A stretch of 64,000 nucleotides of DNA from assembly GCA_019232795.1 (NCBI GenBank), contig JAFANH010000056.1, positions 1 through 64,000 on the forward strand. The letters are read 5' to 3'. Position numbers and translations under genes: made by a program. The notes below the pieces were generated by a model that was not told where the DNA came from, ran no database searches, and was given only the letters and a program-made list of their open reading frames with translations. This document shows, in pieces, positions 1 through 7,491 of the stretch (positions are counted from its first letter, which is position 1; the number at the start of each line of letters is the position of its first letter). This DNA is from Burkholderiaceae bacterium. Lineage in GTDB: Bacteria; Pseudomonadota; Gammaproteobacteria; Burkholderiales; Burkholderiaceae_D.

Positions 1-632
1 GTGAGTTCGGCGTTATGCCGCAGCTTCATCTTTTGCAGCAGGCGCGCACGGTACATGCTGATGGTCTTCACCGACAGGGTCAGCTCCGCGGCAATTTCGC
101 TGACGGTCTTGCCTGAAGCGATCATGGTCAGGGTCTGATACTCGCGGTCCGACAACGCTTCATGCGGAGCCGCCTCGTGGTCGTCGCCTACCTGGTTGGC
201 CAATTCCTGCGCCAGGGCGAAGCTGACGTATTTCTTGCCCGCCGCCACCTGGCGTATCGCCTCCACCAGGTCAGCCGGCGCGCTTTGCTTGTTCATGTAG
301 CCGGCGGCGCCAGCCTTGAGCGAACGGATCGCGTAGAGATCTTCGCGGTGCATGGACAACATCAGCACGGCCAGGTCCGGGCATTCCTTGCGCAACTGCT
401 TGAGCACTTCGATGCCACTGCGGTCAGGCAGCGAGATATCGAGCAGCAAGACGTGGAAACCGCCGCGCCGCGCCAGCTTGATGGCCTCGAACCCATTTTC
501 GGCGTGACCGGCGACGACGATGTCCTTGGTGTCGGCCAGAATCTGCTTCAATCCTTCGCGCACAATCGCATGGTCATCCGCGATCAAAATCTTGATCAGC
601 CGTGGGCTGTTTTTTGAAATTGGAGAAGTCAC
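1..632 (-). CDS. NarL/FixJ-family response regulator (3' end cut by window edge)
   Basis: Two-component response regulator acting as a cytoplasmic transcription factor. I translated it by hand from the minus strand: a receiver domain (about residues 12-130) with the acidic pair ADDH at 19-20, phospho-acceptor Asp65 in LLLDISLPDRSG and the switch lysine in GYMNKQS. A LuxR-type helix-turn-helix follows (LSDREYQTL then SEIAAELTLSVKTISMYRAR, about 150-200). The reading frame is open at base 1, and about 210 codons are present, so only a few residues should be missing. The start is GTG at 632, preceded by a U-rich leader with no clear Shine-Dalgarno, so initiation may be weak or regulated. The likely partner is the PAS histidine kinase at 2046-3152, although an AT-rich insert separates them. 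Confidence 0.9.
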   Translation of the reverse strand, partial: MTSPISKNSPRLIKILIADDHAIVREGLKQILADTKDIVVAGHAENGFEAIKLARRGGFHVLLLDISLPDRSGIEVLKQLRKECPDLAVLMLSMHREDLYAIRSLKAGAAGYMNKQSAPADLVEAIRQVAAGKKYVSFALAQELANQVGDDHEAAPHEALSDREYQTLTMIASGKTVSEIAAELTLSVKTISMYRARLLQKMKLRHNAEL

Positions 633-723
633 TGAAAAATAAGAAAAAACTTTAAAAATCAACGAAGTATTGCTTACCCAGAACGCTCTTAATTACCCAT
701 CTTTACTCAACTTTTCCGATTTC

Positions 724-777
724 ACTGCTACGATTTGCTACAACTTGCTACAATTTTTTTACACCAATTTGCTACAG
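724..777. repeat. GCTACA decamer repeats, array 1
   Basis: Three adjacent 10-bp units share the core GCTAC (ACTGCTACGA, TTTGCTACAA, CTTGCTACAA, 724-753). A further TTGCTACAG lies at 769-777. The 10-bp period places the units on one face of the helix, as in arrays of transcription-factor sites. The array is about 100 bp upstream of the response-regulator start. A second array is at 1949-1968. Confidence 0.5.
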
Positions 778-994
778 CAATTTGTAACAATTCTCCGTAA
801 GAGAAATAGTTTGCATGCGGAATTGACCGTTAAACATCAAGCCGGCATTCGTCGCAAATATCTGCCGAACCGCACAAGTACATACAGACGAAAGCTATCA
901 TACAAGTGAGTGAAGAACAGAAACACACTCTACGGCCATACATCGCATCGGCGAATAGCCAACACTCCACACCTTATTGTTGCAAAAAAACCTC

Positions 995-1023
995 TTGTTA
1001 ACAATGAGATAGAACCATATAAT
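995..1023 (+). promoter_or_regulatory. sigma-70-type promoter of candidate small RNA
   Basis: TTGTTA at 995-1000 and a perfect TATAAT at 1018-1023 are separated by exactly 17 nt. No ORF follows on the plus strand. The predicted start of transcription is near 1030. Confidence 0.55.
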
Positions 1024-1029
1024 AGAAAA

Positions 1030-1200
1030 AGGGTGACCAACAGGCCACCCCCGGCAGTCAAGAAGACTACCTAACTAGGTAAAATTCTGAGCAACACTTC
1101 TTCACCTCTACTTTCTCCGCCTCGCAGGGCATTGGATGTGATACAAGTTGACAGCCAAAGCTGTAAATGAAGGGCCGCCTGCCAGCGGCCCTTCGCCTTT
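1030..1200 (+). ncRNA. candidate intergenic small RNA
   Basis: A strong promoter-like pair ends at 1023, and a 10-bp hairpin lies at 1169-1194 (GAAGGGCCGC, loop CTGCCA, GCGGCCCTTC) followed by GCCTTTCT. Between them no reading frame is plausible, but further stem-loops are visible: GGGTG/CACCC at 1031-1050, ACCT/AGGT at 1069-1080 and ACAGC-CAAA-GCTGT at 1151-1164. The transcript would be about 165-170 nt. I do not recognise the family. Alternatively the hairpin is only the terminator of the convergent 154-aa gene and nothing is transcribed from the plus strand. Confidence 0.4.
1169..1194. terminator. hairpin terminator between candidate sRNA and 154-aa gene
   Basis: Ten-base-pair GC-rich stem GAAGGGCCGC/GCGGCCCTTC with a 6-nt loop. 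It could serve either strand: a short CCTTTCT tract follows on the plus strand, and the minus-strand gene stops at 1212. Confidence 0.6.
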
Positions 1201-1211
1201 CTGCAACCACA

Positions 1212-1676
1212 CTACTCCCTCGGTTGCGCTTGATGCTCATGAAGGGCCTGCATAAATGCCTTTTTAGCCCATCCTGATTTTGTATGCTCGATACCGATCT
1301 CCTTCCTGGCCTTAGACAGGTATGAAGAAACGTTGCTCATTTTCGCCTGCTGATCTTCACCAGCAATATCGACGCCATTAGCGATGAGGCGACTCAGAAT
1401 TTCCTCAGTCTGCAGGGGGCCAAACTCAAGAAACTCAAGTGCGCCCTTCAAAATCTGGTCGCGCTTCGTTTCCCTGCGAAGGACTTGAAATGCCTTGACC
1501 ACTTTGAATGATTTTGGCAAATCAATATCGCCGCTCATTTCGCGGACGACCGACTCGGCCGTAGCAAGGCGCGTAATTTCGGCTGCAATGCGCTCAATTT
1601 CAGCGTGCAGTTCTTTCTCTCTTTCGCGCAAAGTTGAAACCTTCGCCTGAATATTATTGAGTAGGGTCGTATCCAT
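1212..1676 (-). CDS. hypothetical protein with N-terminal coiled coil
   Basis: Unrecognised protein of about 154 residues. The first 40 residues are heptad-like and charged (KVSTLREREKELHAEIERIA), suggesting a coiled coil. The middle and C-terminus (ILKGALEFLEFGPLQTEEIL, then a segment ending KARKEIGIEHTKSGW) look like a small winged-helix fold, so nucleic-acid binding is possible but unproven. ATG at 1676 is chosen because CCAGGG precedes it; an in-frame ATG at 1688 lacks a ribosome site. It sits in an AT-rich insert between a histidine kinase and its likely response regulator. The palindrome CATTTGCAAATG is just upstream and a GCTACA array lies further up. Confidence 0.6.
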   Translation of the reverse strand: MDTTLLNNIQAKVSTLREREKELHAEIERIAAEITRLATAESVVREMSGDIDLPKSFKVVKAFQVLRRETKRDQILKGALEFLEFGPLQTEEILSRLIANGVDIAGEDQQAKMSNVSSYLSKARKEIGIEHTKSGWAKKAFMQALHEHQAQPRE

Positions 1677-1698
1677 GCGCCCTGGCATAACAGAAAAC

Positions 1699-1713
1699 CA
1701 TTTGCAAATGCAA
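1699..1713. promoter_or_regulatory. palindrome upstream of the 154-aa gene
   Basis: CATTTGCAAATG (1699-1710) is a perfect 12-bp palindrome overlapping the second dyad TTGCA-AA-TGCAA (1702-1713). It lies 20-35 bp upstream of the gene, an operator-like position. The binding protein is unknown. Confidence 0.35.
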
Positions 1714-1817
1714 AAAAATCATTCTATATCGATTATGCGCATCCACTGCGCATTCATACAGTTGCCAAACAACAATACTTAGCATTTGACCACATTGAAT
1801 TATTTATTTCCTGGACG

Positions 1818-1841
1818 AAATAAAACCCGCCTAAGCGGGTT
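1818..1841 (-). terminator. Rho-independent terminator of the histidine kinase transcript
   Basis: AACCCGC-CTAA-GCGGGTT at 1824-1841, followed on the minus strand by TTTTATTT. It lies about 200 bp after the kinase stop codon, so the 154-aa gene downstream should have its own promoter. Confidence 0.75.
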
Positions 1842-1948
1842 CGAGTGAATCATTTCCTAACTATTGGCTTGTCCAGCCAAGTACGAAATTTCTTTGCATC
1901 TCATAGATGAAGATCAAATTTTCGAAACGATTTTATTGCAAAATTATC

Positions 1949-1968
1949 ACTGCTACATATTGCTACAA
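1949..1968. repeat. GCTACA decamer repeats, array 2
   Basis: Two adjacent 10-bp units, ACTGCTACAT and ATTGCTACAA, carry the same core and spacing as the array at 724-777. The rest of 1842-2045 is AT-rich and shows no gene on either strand. Confidence 0.45.
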
Positions 1969-2045
1969 AGCAACCTCAAAACCCGCATAAAACCGTCGCA
2001 AGTGATCAATCTTGATTACATCTTTTGCTGCCATGGCTCTTTCAA

Positions 2046-3152
2046 TTATTCCCGCTGAACAATTGTATTATGCGTCAACGGCATGCTGATCGCCACTATT
2101 GTGCCACCGTGCGCCGCCGTACTGATCGACAGGTGGCCGCCCAATGCATGCGCGCGTTCGGTCATGCCGCGTATGCCGAAGGATTTCGGTTTGATGCGGT
2201 CGGTCGGCGCAATACCGAGTCCGTTGTCCGAAATTTTCAATTGCACGCTGCGCTTGTCAGTCACCAGACGTACCACGACGCGACTGGCTTGGGCGTGCTT
2301 GCCGATATTGGTCAGCGCTTCCTGAAAAATGCGAAACAAGGCGGTCGCATGATCGACATGCAGGTCGACTTCTTCCCGGTTCGCGGTAAATTCACAGGGG
2401 ATGCCGAGCTGTTTCTCGAATTCCTTGGCCTGCCAATCAATCGCGGCAACCAGGCCGAAGTCGAGTATGCTGGGCCGCAGGTCTCCGGAAATGCGGTGCA
2501 CGGCTTCGATAGTGCGATCGACCAGCGAATCGACATAGGCAGCCTTTTCCAATAGCGCTGCGTCGTCGGCCGGCAAGCGGCGCGTCAAGAGCGCCAGCGC
2601 CATCTTGATGGCGGTCAGGTTACCGCCCAGGTCGTCGTGGATTTCCCGCGCGATGCGCTCGCGCTCCTTTTCCTTGGCGGACTCGGCGTGTGCGGTCCAT
2701 TCAGCCAACTGGGCGCGCGATCGGCTGATCTTGACCTGCTCCATCTTACTGGCATTGATGTTGGTCATGATGCCGTCCCACTGCACGCTCTCGCCCGGCA
2801 GCACATTGGGCGTAGCGCGCAGGTTGACCCATTTGACGTCGTTCCATTCCTCGATGCGGATGCGCCCTTCCCAGTTCCAGACCTTGTTTTCGTTGGCCGA
2901 GGTGCGCATCGAAGCCAAGTAGGCAGGCTGGTCTTCCGGCAGGATAAGGTCGAAGAAGAGCTTGGGATGGTCTTGCAAGCGCCCAGCTTCAATGCCGAGC
3001 AGAGCGTGGCAGCCCTCGCTCAAATAGGGAAAAGCGACGCTGCCGTCGGCATGCAAGAGTTGTTGAAACACCAGGCCCGGCGTGTGTGACGCGGTTGCAC
3101 GATAGCTGGCCTCGTAGTTGGCGTCGTTGTGCGCTTCGCTTGTTTTTTTCAT
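2046..3152 (-). CDS. cytoplasmic PAS-domain histidine kinase (NarX/DegS type)
   Basis: Sensor histidine kinase of 368 residues with no membrane segment, so it should sense a cytosolic signal or act through its membrane neighbour. A PAS fold covers about residues 25-135 (GLVFQQLLHADG, then VQWDGIMTNI). The dimerisation helix carries phospho-acceptor His172 in AREIHDDLGGNLTA (HisKA_3). The ATPase domain has the N box around Asn282 (EALTNIGKHA), DNGLGI at about 309 and SFGIRGMTERA. ATG at 3152 (MKKTSEAHND) is preferred over an in-frame TTG at 3185. It begins 35 bp after the GGDEF/EAL gene, so the two are probably co-transcribed. The NarL-type regulator at 1-632 is the obvious cognate partner by family. 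Confidence 0.92.
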   Translation of the reverse strand: MKKTSEAHNDANYEASYRATASHTPGLVFQQLLHADGSVAFPYLSEGCHALLGIEAGRLQDHPKLFFDLILPEDQPAYLASMRTSANENKVWNWEGRIRIEEWNDVKWVNLRATPNVLPGESVQWDGIMTNINASKMEQVKISRSRAQLAEWTAHAESAKEKERERIAREIHDDLGGNLTAIKMALALLTRRLPADDAALLEKAAYVDSLVDRTIEAVHRISGDLRPSILDFGLVAAIDWQAKEFEKQLGIPCEFTANREEVDLHVDHATALFRIFQEALTNIGKHAQASRVVVRLVTDKRSVQLKISDNGLGIAPTDRIKPKSFGIRGMTERAHALGGHLSISTAAHGGTIVAISMPLTHNTIVQRE

Positions 3153-3186
3153 GGCAAGGCGGCTGGCATGAGGGAATGGGCCCAAA

Positions 3187-5574
3187 TCAGACCGAAGTCA
3201 TTTTCAATTCGACCGCGCGCGGCGGCACCCATTGCCTTACCCATTCGGCGAACTGGTCGGCGGCAATCGGCCGGCTCATGAAATAGCCTTGCCCCTGGTC
3301 GCACCCCATCCTGGACAGGATCTCCCATACGGCTTCGCTCTCTATGCCTTCGGCAACCACGCGCAGACCCATGTTGTGTCCGAGATCGATGGTCGAACGG
3401 ACGATCTTGGCGTCGTCGACGTCGCGCTCCATGTTCATGACGAAGGATTTGTCGATCTTCAATTCGTCGACCGGCAAGCGTTTCAGATAGGCCAGCGAGG
3501 AATAGCCGGTTCCGAAATCGTCGATCGACAGATCGACGCCCATGGCATGCAAGCCCTCCAGGGTCTGCAGGGCCCGGATAGGATCGTCCATGATGGAACT
3601 CTCGGTAATTTCGAGGCAAAACTCGGATGCCTGCACGCGGTAACGCGACAACACCTCGGAAAACTTCAGGGCCAGATTCTGGTCCAGCAAGTCGCGCGCG
3701 GACAAATTGACAGAGAGTTTGACCTTGATGCCGGCAGTCGCCAGATCGCGGCTCAAGACAGCAGATTTCTCCAGCATCCAGCGCGTCAGCAGGCGCACGA
3801 AACCAGTCTTCTCGGAAAACGGAATAAAGCTGTCCGGGAAGATCATGCCCTTTTCCGGATGTTGCCAGCGCACCAGGGCCTCCGCGCCGGTGCATTCGCC
3901 GGTATCGAGTCGCAGCTTGGGCTGCACGAACAGCTTGAATTCGTCGCGGTCGAGCGCGCGCCGCAATTCGGTGAGCAGCGAAAGATTCTGTTGGCTGGCC
4001 TTGTCGAGTGCGGGGTCATAGAAGACAGCTTCATTGCCGCTCATCTTGGCCGTATACATGGCGACTTCGGCGCGGCTCAACAGCGATTCGGCATCGGTGC
4101 CGTTTTCGGGAAAGCCGGCAATGCCGATGCCGGCACCGAGGTCGACGGTCTGGTCTTCGAGCGAAATCGGCATTTCCAGAGACTTCAGGATACGCGCAGC
4201 CACGGCCCGCGCCTCGGCGGCGTCGGCCATGGGCAGCAGCGCCGCGAATTCGTCCCCGCCCAGACGGGCGATCGGATATTTGCCGTCCATGGTCTGCGCC
4301 AGGCGCATGCCTACCTGGCGCAGTAGTGCATCGCCAAAACCGTGGCCGAGCACGTCATTGACGTTCTTGAAGCGGTCCAGGTCCATCATCAGCACATAGC
4401 AGGTACCCTTGCCCAGCTTGGCCTGATCGATGGCGTCGTCGAGCAGCAGCGAGAATTGTGCCCGGTTGGGCAGGCTGGTGAGCGGGTCCCAATACGCCAG
4501 CCGCCTGATTTCCTGCTCGCGCTTGGCGATGCCGTTGCGCATGCTTTCAAAGGCGCTCGACAATTTGCCGATTTCATCTTCGCGCTTGATGACGATCTGT
4601 CCTTCGTAATCACCGTCGCCGAGCCGCTTGGCGGTTTCTGTCAAGTCCTTCAAGGGGCTGGCGATGCGCCGGGCCGCCAGGAAGCTGAGAACAAAGGCGA
4701 CTACGGTCAATCCGCCGGTGATCACGATCAGCCTGGCTTGCAGTTTGCGGTACGGCGCCTCGGCTTCGTCGATCGAACGCTGGAAGACCACTATCGCGTG
4801 CTCGTCGCCGTCGGATTTCAGCGGCAGAATACGTATGCTGTACTCGCCTTCGCCGATATGTACCGAACGCGATGTGTGATGAAGAGCCTCGTCCGCATTG
4901 CCGCGCAATTGCCCGGCAACACTGTTGGCATCGGCATCGGACAAGGTGGAGGAACCCGAAACCCATTCGCCGTTCTTGCCTGCCGCAAGGAAAGAGACGT
5001 CGAGCGAAGACAAGGCGCGCACGTCCTGGGCCAGCTGCTTGTCGAGCGGGAAAGCCATGGCGATCCAGCCTATGGTGATGGGCGCCCGCACCGGCACCAC
5101 CAGCACCTGGTAGGGCCGGCTGTCGAAAACGCTGATGTCGATAGCGCCGTCTTTTTCTTCGGCCTTGTCGATCAACCGCAGGATGGAACGCTCGAGATTG
5201 CCGGTCGGCTGCTTGGTGGTGGTGGCCTTGATCTGGCGGTCGAGTCCGACGAACAGCGTCAGCGACGAACCGATACGGTTGCCGGTATTGGTCAGCGCGG
5301 AGACGATGGTTTCGACGTCGTTGGTGGCGATAGCCGCACGAAAACCGGTGTCCTTGGCCAATACGCGCGCACTGCCAATCAGTTTCTGCGCCTTCTGCTC
5401 AAGCAGACGATTGAACAGGGGCACACCGCGCTCGAGCTCGTCATGCACCGAGGCTTGCGCGTTTCCGACAATACCGTTCTCGATCACGAAATATGCCGCC
5501 AGCTGGACCACAAGGATCAGCGCCAGGAACAAGGTGACGATACGGCCCTGCAGGCTTTGGAAACGCATTACCAC
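3187..5574 (-). CDS. membrane GGDEF/EAL protein with periplasmic sensor domain
   Basis: Bifunctional-type cyclic-di-GMP enzyme of 795 residues. Membrane segments at about 11-31 and 281-301 bracket a 250-residue periplasmic domain that resembles a double Cache sensor. A HAMP domain follows (ARRIASPLKDLTETAKRLGD), then a diguanylate cyclase domain with intact GGDEF at 439-443 and no RxxD inhibitory site before it. The phosphodiesterase domain has EAL at 565-567 and DDFGTGYSSLAYLKRLP. Both active-site signatures are present, so either activity is possible. The start overlaps the stop of the upstream cupredoxin-like gene by 7 bp, so the two are translationally coupled, and the histidine kinase follows. 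Inference: the periplasmic domain may respond to a signal handled by the cupredoxin-like protein. Confidence 0.93.
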   Translation of the reverse strand: MVMRFQSLQGRIVTLFLALILVVQLAAYFVIENGIVGNAQASVHDELERGVPLFNRLLEQKAQKLIGSARVLAKDTGFRAAIATNDVETIVSALTNTGNRIGSSLTLFVGLDRQIKATTTKQPTGNLERSILRLIDKAEEKDGAIDISVFDSRPYQVLVVPVRAPITIGWIAMAFPLDKQLAQDVRALSSLDVSFLAAGKNGEWVSGSSTLSDADANSVAGQLRGNADEALHHTSRSVHIGEGEYSIRILPLKSDGDEHAIVVFQRSIDEAEAPYRKLQARLIVITGGLTVVAFVLSFLAARRIASPLKDLTETAKRLGDGDYEGQIVIKREDEIGKLSSAFESMRNGIAKREQEIRRLAYWDPLTSLPNRAQFSLLLDDAIDQAKLGKGTCYVLMMDLDRFKNVNDVLGHGFGDALLRQVGMRLAQTMDGKYPIARLGGDEFAALLPMADAAEARAVAARILKSLEMPISLEDQTVDLGAGIGIAGFPENGTDAESLLSRAEVAMYTAKMSGNEAVFYDPALDKASQQNLSLLTELRRALDRDEFKLFVQPKLRLDTGECTGAEALVRWQHPEKGMIFPDSFIPFSEKTGFVRLLTRWMLEKSAVLSRDLATAGIKVKLSVNLSARDLLDQNLALKFSEVLSRYRVQASEFCLEITESSIMDDPIRALQTLEGLHAMGVDLSIDDFGTGYSSLAYLKRLPVDELKIDKSFVMNMERDVDDAKIVRSTIDLGHNMGLRVVAEGIESEAVWEILSRMGCDQGQGYFMSRPIAADQFAEWVRQWVPPRAVELKMTSV

Positions 5575-6215
5575 GCTTGCCCCTCCGATACAGGAGGAGG
5601 ACCGGCCTTGACGCCAAGCTTGAAGCTGGCATCGGCATCGGCCGCCGTCATCGTCAGCGCCTGTTCGACCACCTGTGCCGTCACGGGCAAATTGTAGTAC
5701 CAGGCCTTGAGCGTATATTTACCGGGCGGCAGTCCCTCGATCCTGACCTTGCCGCTGGCATCGGTTTTGCCGAAATACGGCGTATTGACCACCTGCACGT
5801 AAGCGATCATCTGGTCATGGATATTGCAGCCCAACACCACCGTCCCGATCTTGTCGAAGCTCTGGGCCGCACCAGTTTTGCCGGAATACAGAGGAATATC
5901 GAATACCTTGGCAGGAGAAAACGAATAGACGTGGTGCTTGACCGTATCGTTGTTGGGAAAGCTGATCTTGGTGCCGACCTGTATCACTGTGAGCAAAGGC
6001 AGAAACTGGCGCTTCTTTTGCTGAATCTCGACGTCATGCATGGCCTTGGGCAGCTCCTGGCCGCCCGCCGCTTCAGCATAGACGGCGGCGTCGGGCATGG
6101 GCGCGCCGGTGCTGTCGCTCACGTCGACCGTCAGCGTGGCTGCGCACACCATTGCCGGCGCCAGCAGCCCAGCCATGAAAACCGATCGAGACCACGCTCT
6201 ATGCTTCAACGCCAT
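5568..6215 (-). CDS. periplasmic cupredoxin-like protein (methylamine-utilisation type)
   Basis: Exported protein of 215 residues with a signal peptide ending near residue 25 (LLAPAMVCAA). The central domain has a type-1 copper pattern: His94/His95 in TVKHHVYSFSP, then Cys130, His133 and Met136 in GCNIHDQM (C-x2-H-x2-M). The C-terminal part (GKVRIEGLPPGKYTLKAWY) resembles a carboxypeptidase-regulatory-like beta sandwich. Databases often call this type methylamine utilisation protein, but no other mau gene is here, so the role is more likely redox or metal sensing. It is the first gene of a likely operon, overlapping the GGDEF/EAL gene by 7 bp. Copper binding is inferred from ligand spacing only. 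Confidence 0.8.
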   Translation of the reverse strand: MALKHRAWSRSVFMAGLLAPAMVCAATLTVDVSDSTGAPMPDAAVYAEAAGGQELPKAMHDVEIQQKKRQFLPLLTVIQVGTKISFPNNDTVKHHVYSFSPAKVFDIPLYSGKTGAAQSFDKIGTVVLGCNIHDQMIAYVQVVNTPYFGKTDASGKVRIEGLPPGKYTLKAWYYNLPVTAQVVEQALTMTAADADASFKLGVKAGPPPVSEGQAW

Positions 6216-6596
6216 CGAATCGACTCCCGCATTTTATAAACACCGCATCCGTCTCGGCCGCACTATCGGTCTCGGTCAAATGATGCAGATCCGCCCGCAT
6301 GGCATCGCTGGCGATTGTATCCATCGTCCGACACAAACCAGTGTATCCAATCCCCGGTCAGCATGCTGAGTCATTTGACAAGATTGGCAATATCATACGA
6401 CGAAAGGGATGCAATATGGCAATGCTGTTTGTAACCTCGCCGCTATCCACGCGATGACGCTCCGCCCATACGTAAAATCAATCGCGGCGCAACATCGCCC
6501 CCCGATCGCGCATACTGCTACACGGAATGTATTAGCAATGTACAAAAAGGGCTTCCAATATTGATTTGAATCATGTTATACTTTCATTTTGCTTAC
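6216..6596. other. intergenic region, promoters of the cupredoxin operon and tRNA-Arg
   Basis: No coding sequence is convincing. The right end carries TATACT at 6577-6582, about 15 bp before tRNA-Arg, with TTCCAA 18 bp upstream as a weak -35. The promoter of the minus-strand cupredoxin operon should lie near 6220-6400, but I could not pick a clear pair. Confidence 0.45.
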
Positions 6597-6673
6597 GCGG
6601 CTGTAGCTCAGCTGGATAGAGTACTTGGCTACGAACCAAGGGGTCGTGGGTTCGATTCCTGCCAGCCGCACCA
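6597..6673 (+). tRNA. tRNA-Arg (anticodon ACG)
   Basis: 77-nt cloverleaf with acceptor stem GCGGCTG/CAGCCGC, D-arm AGCTCAGCTGG, anticodon stem CTTGG/CCAAG with loop CTACGAA, T-arm GGGTTCGATTCC and an encoded ACCA end. The ACG anticodon (A34 read as inosine) decodes CGN arginine codons. Its 3' side borders an islet of foreign-looking genes. Confidence 0.97.
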
Positions 6674-6682
6674 GTTGTAAAG

Positions 6683-6717
6683 AAGGACTTGGAAGTTTTG
6701 CTTCCAAGTCCTTTTTC
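6683..6717 (+). terminator. Rho-independent terminator after tRNA-Arg
   Basis: A 13-bp stem AAGGACTTGGAAG/CTTCCAAGTCCTT with a TTTTG loop followed by TTTCTTTT. Confidence 0.9.
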
Positions 6718-6955
6718 TTTTCTGCGGCAAGTTTTCGGGGACTTTTCCGAAGCAGGAATTTTGACTCAGAACAATCCAAGCAAAAAGGTGAATTTTGACG
6801 CCCAATTGTTGCAGCTGTTCTATTTTAGGCGTTAGTCGCACAAAGGAACGGGGTGGATGGACCTGTAGACTCGCTCCGCAAATGCCTCAAGATGAGCAGC
6901 GACGAGATCAAGGGCGTGTTCCGCGTAGCTTTCCGCTGTCGCGCGCAAGTTGGGC

Positions 6956-7108
6956 TCACACCTTGACCGCACCCTGGTCACTCAGGAAGACAAGCTGATC
7001 TTCTATACCTTGCCGAGCAGTACGTAGCCCATCGATCCGCAGCGAAGGGCTCGGAAAATCGATATAGCGGCGATGGAACTCTTCCAAGGAGTGATCTCCG
7101 TCAGACAT
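6956..7108 (-). CDS. short hypothetical ORF, probably a degraded gene
   Basis: A 50-codon frame (MSDGDHSLEEFHRRYIDFPS at its start, ending DQGAVKV) begins 17 bp downstream of the antitoxin gene. Immediately after, another minus-strand frame at about 6832-6970 reads as real protein (AESYAEHALDLVAAHLEAFA) without its own start codon. One frameshift would join them into a protein of about 90 residues. I do not recognise the family. The rest of 6718-6831 holds nothing I can support. Confidence 0.3.
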   Translation of the reverse strand: MSDGDHSLEEFHRRYIDFPSPSLRIDGLRTARQGIEDQLVFLSDQGAVKV

Positions 7109-7125
7109 GGAAGTCTTCTTGACGC

Positions 7126-7479
7126 CTACGCGATTGCCGCTTGTCGATGCTTTGATTTCGGCGATGGCGGCGTATCGTCGGCTGGCTCGATCTTCATTTT
7201 CATGCCAAGTGACCCGAGGAGCTTGATGACCGTTTCGAATCGGGCTTTTGAGCCGGGTGCAAGCGTCTTATAAAGGCTTTCACGCCCAACATCCGCTGAC
7301 GCCGCAATTATTGCAACGCCTTGCGCTTTGATTACATCGTTTAGCGCAGCCACGATAAGGGGGTAATCCCCGGTTTCAAACGCAGCCGAAAGATACTCGG
7401 CCATCAGGTTTTCATTAGTCAAATACTCTGCTACATCAAACTCCGTAAGCTTTTCCTTGCGTGCTTCCTTGTGATTCAT
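7126..7479 (-). CDS. antitoxin of a HigBA-type toxin-antitoxin pair
   Basis: Addiction-module antidote of 117 residues, the type annotated as putative addiction module antidote protein. It carries a Cro-like helix-turn-helix in the second half (VAIIAASADVGRESLYKTLA). It should neutralise the toxin encoded just upstream and repress the shared promoter. ATG at 7479 is chosen because AAGGAG lies 9 nt before it; this ribosome site overlaps the toxin stop codon, so the pair is tightly coupled. The toxin-first order fits higBA systems. Confidence 0.85.
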   Translation of the reverse strand: MNHKEARKEKLTEFDVAEYLTNENLMAEYLSAAFETGDYPLIVAALNDVIKAQGVAIIAASADVGRESLYKTLAPGSKARFETVIKLLGSLGMKMKIEPADDTPPSPKSKHRQAAIA

Positions 7480-7491
7480 GATGTTCACTCC

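Larger units (their letters stand above)
633..1029. other. AT-rich intergenic region upstream of the response regulator
   Basis: No convincing gene on either strand. It contains the GCTACA decamer array and, at its right end, the promoter of the candidate small RNA (TTGTTA at 995-1000, 17-nt spacer, TATAAT at 1018-1023). Base composition is visibly richer in A+T than the flanking signalling genes, suggesting inserted DNA. Confidence 0.5.

Noticed and set aside
1031-1080. possible CRISPR-like short repeats
   Set aside because: Only isolated hairpins and no repeat-spacer periodicity are present; no cas gene in the window.
6576-6841. minus-strand frames with AGIEPTTPWFVAK-like sequence
   Set aside because: They are the reverse complement of tRNA-Arg and its terminator, a familiar misannotation.
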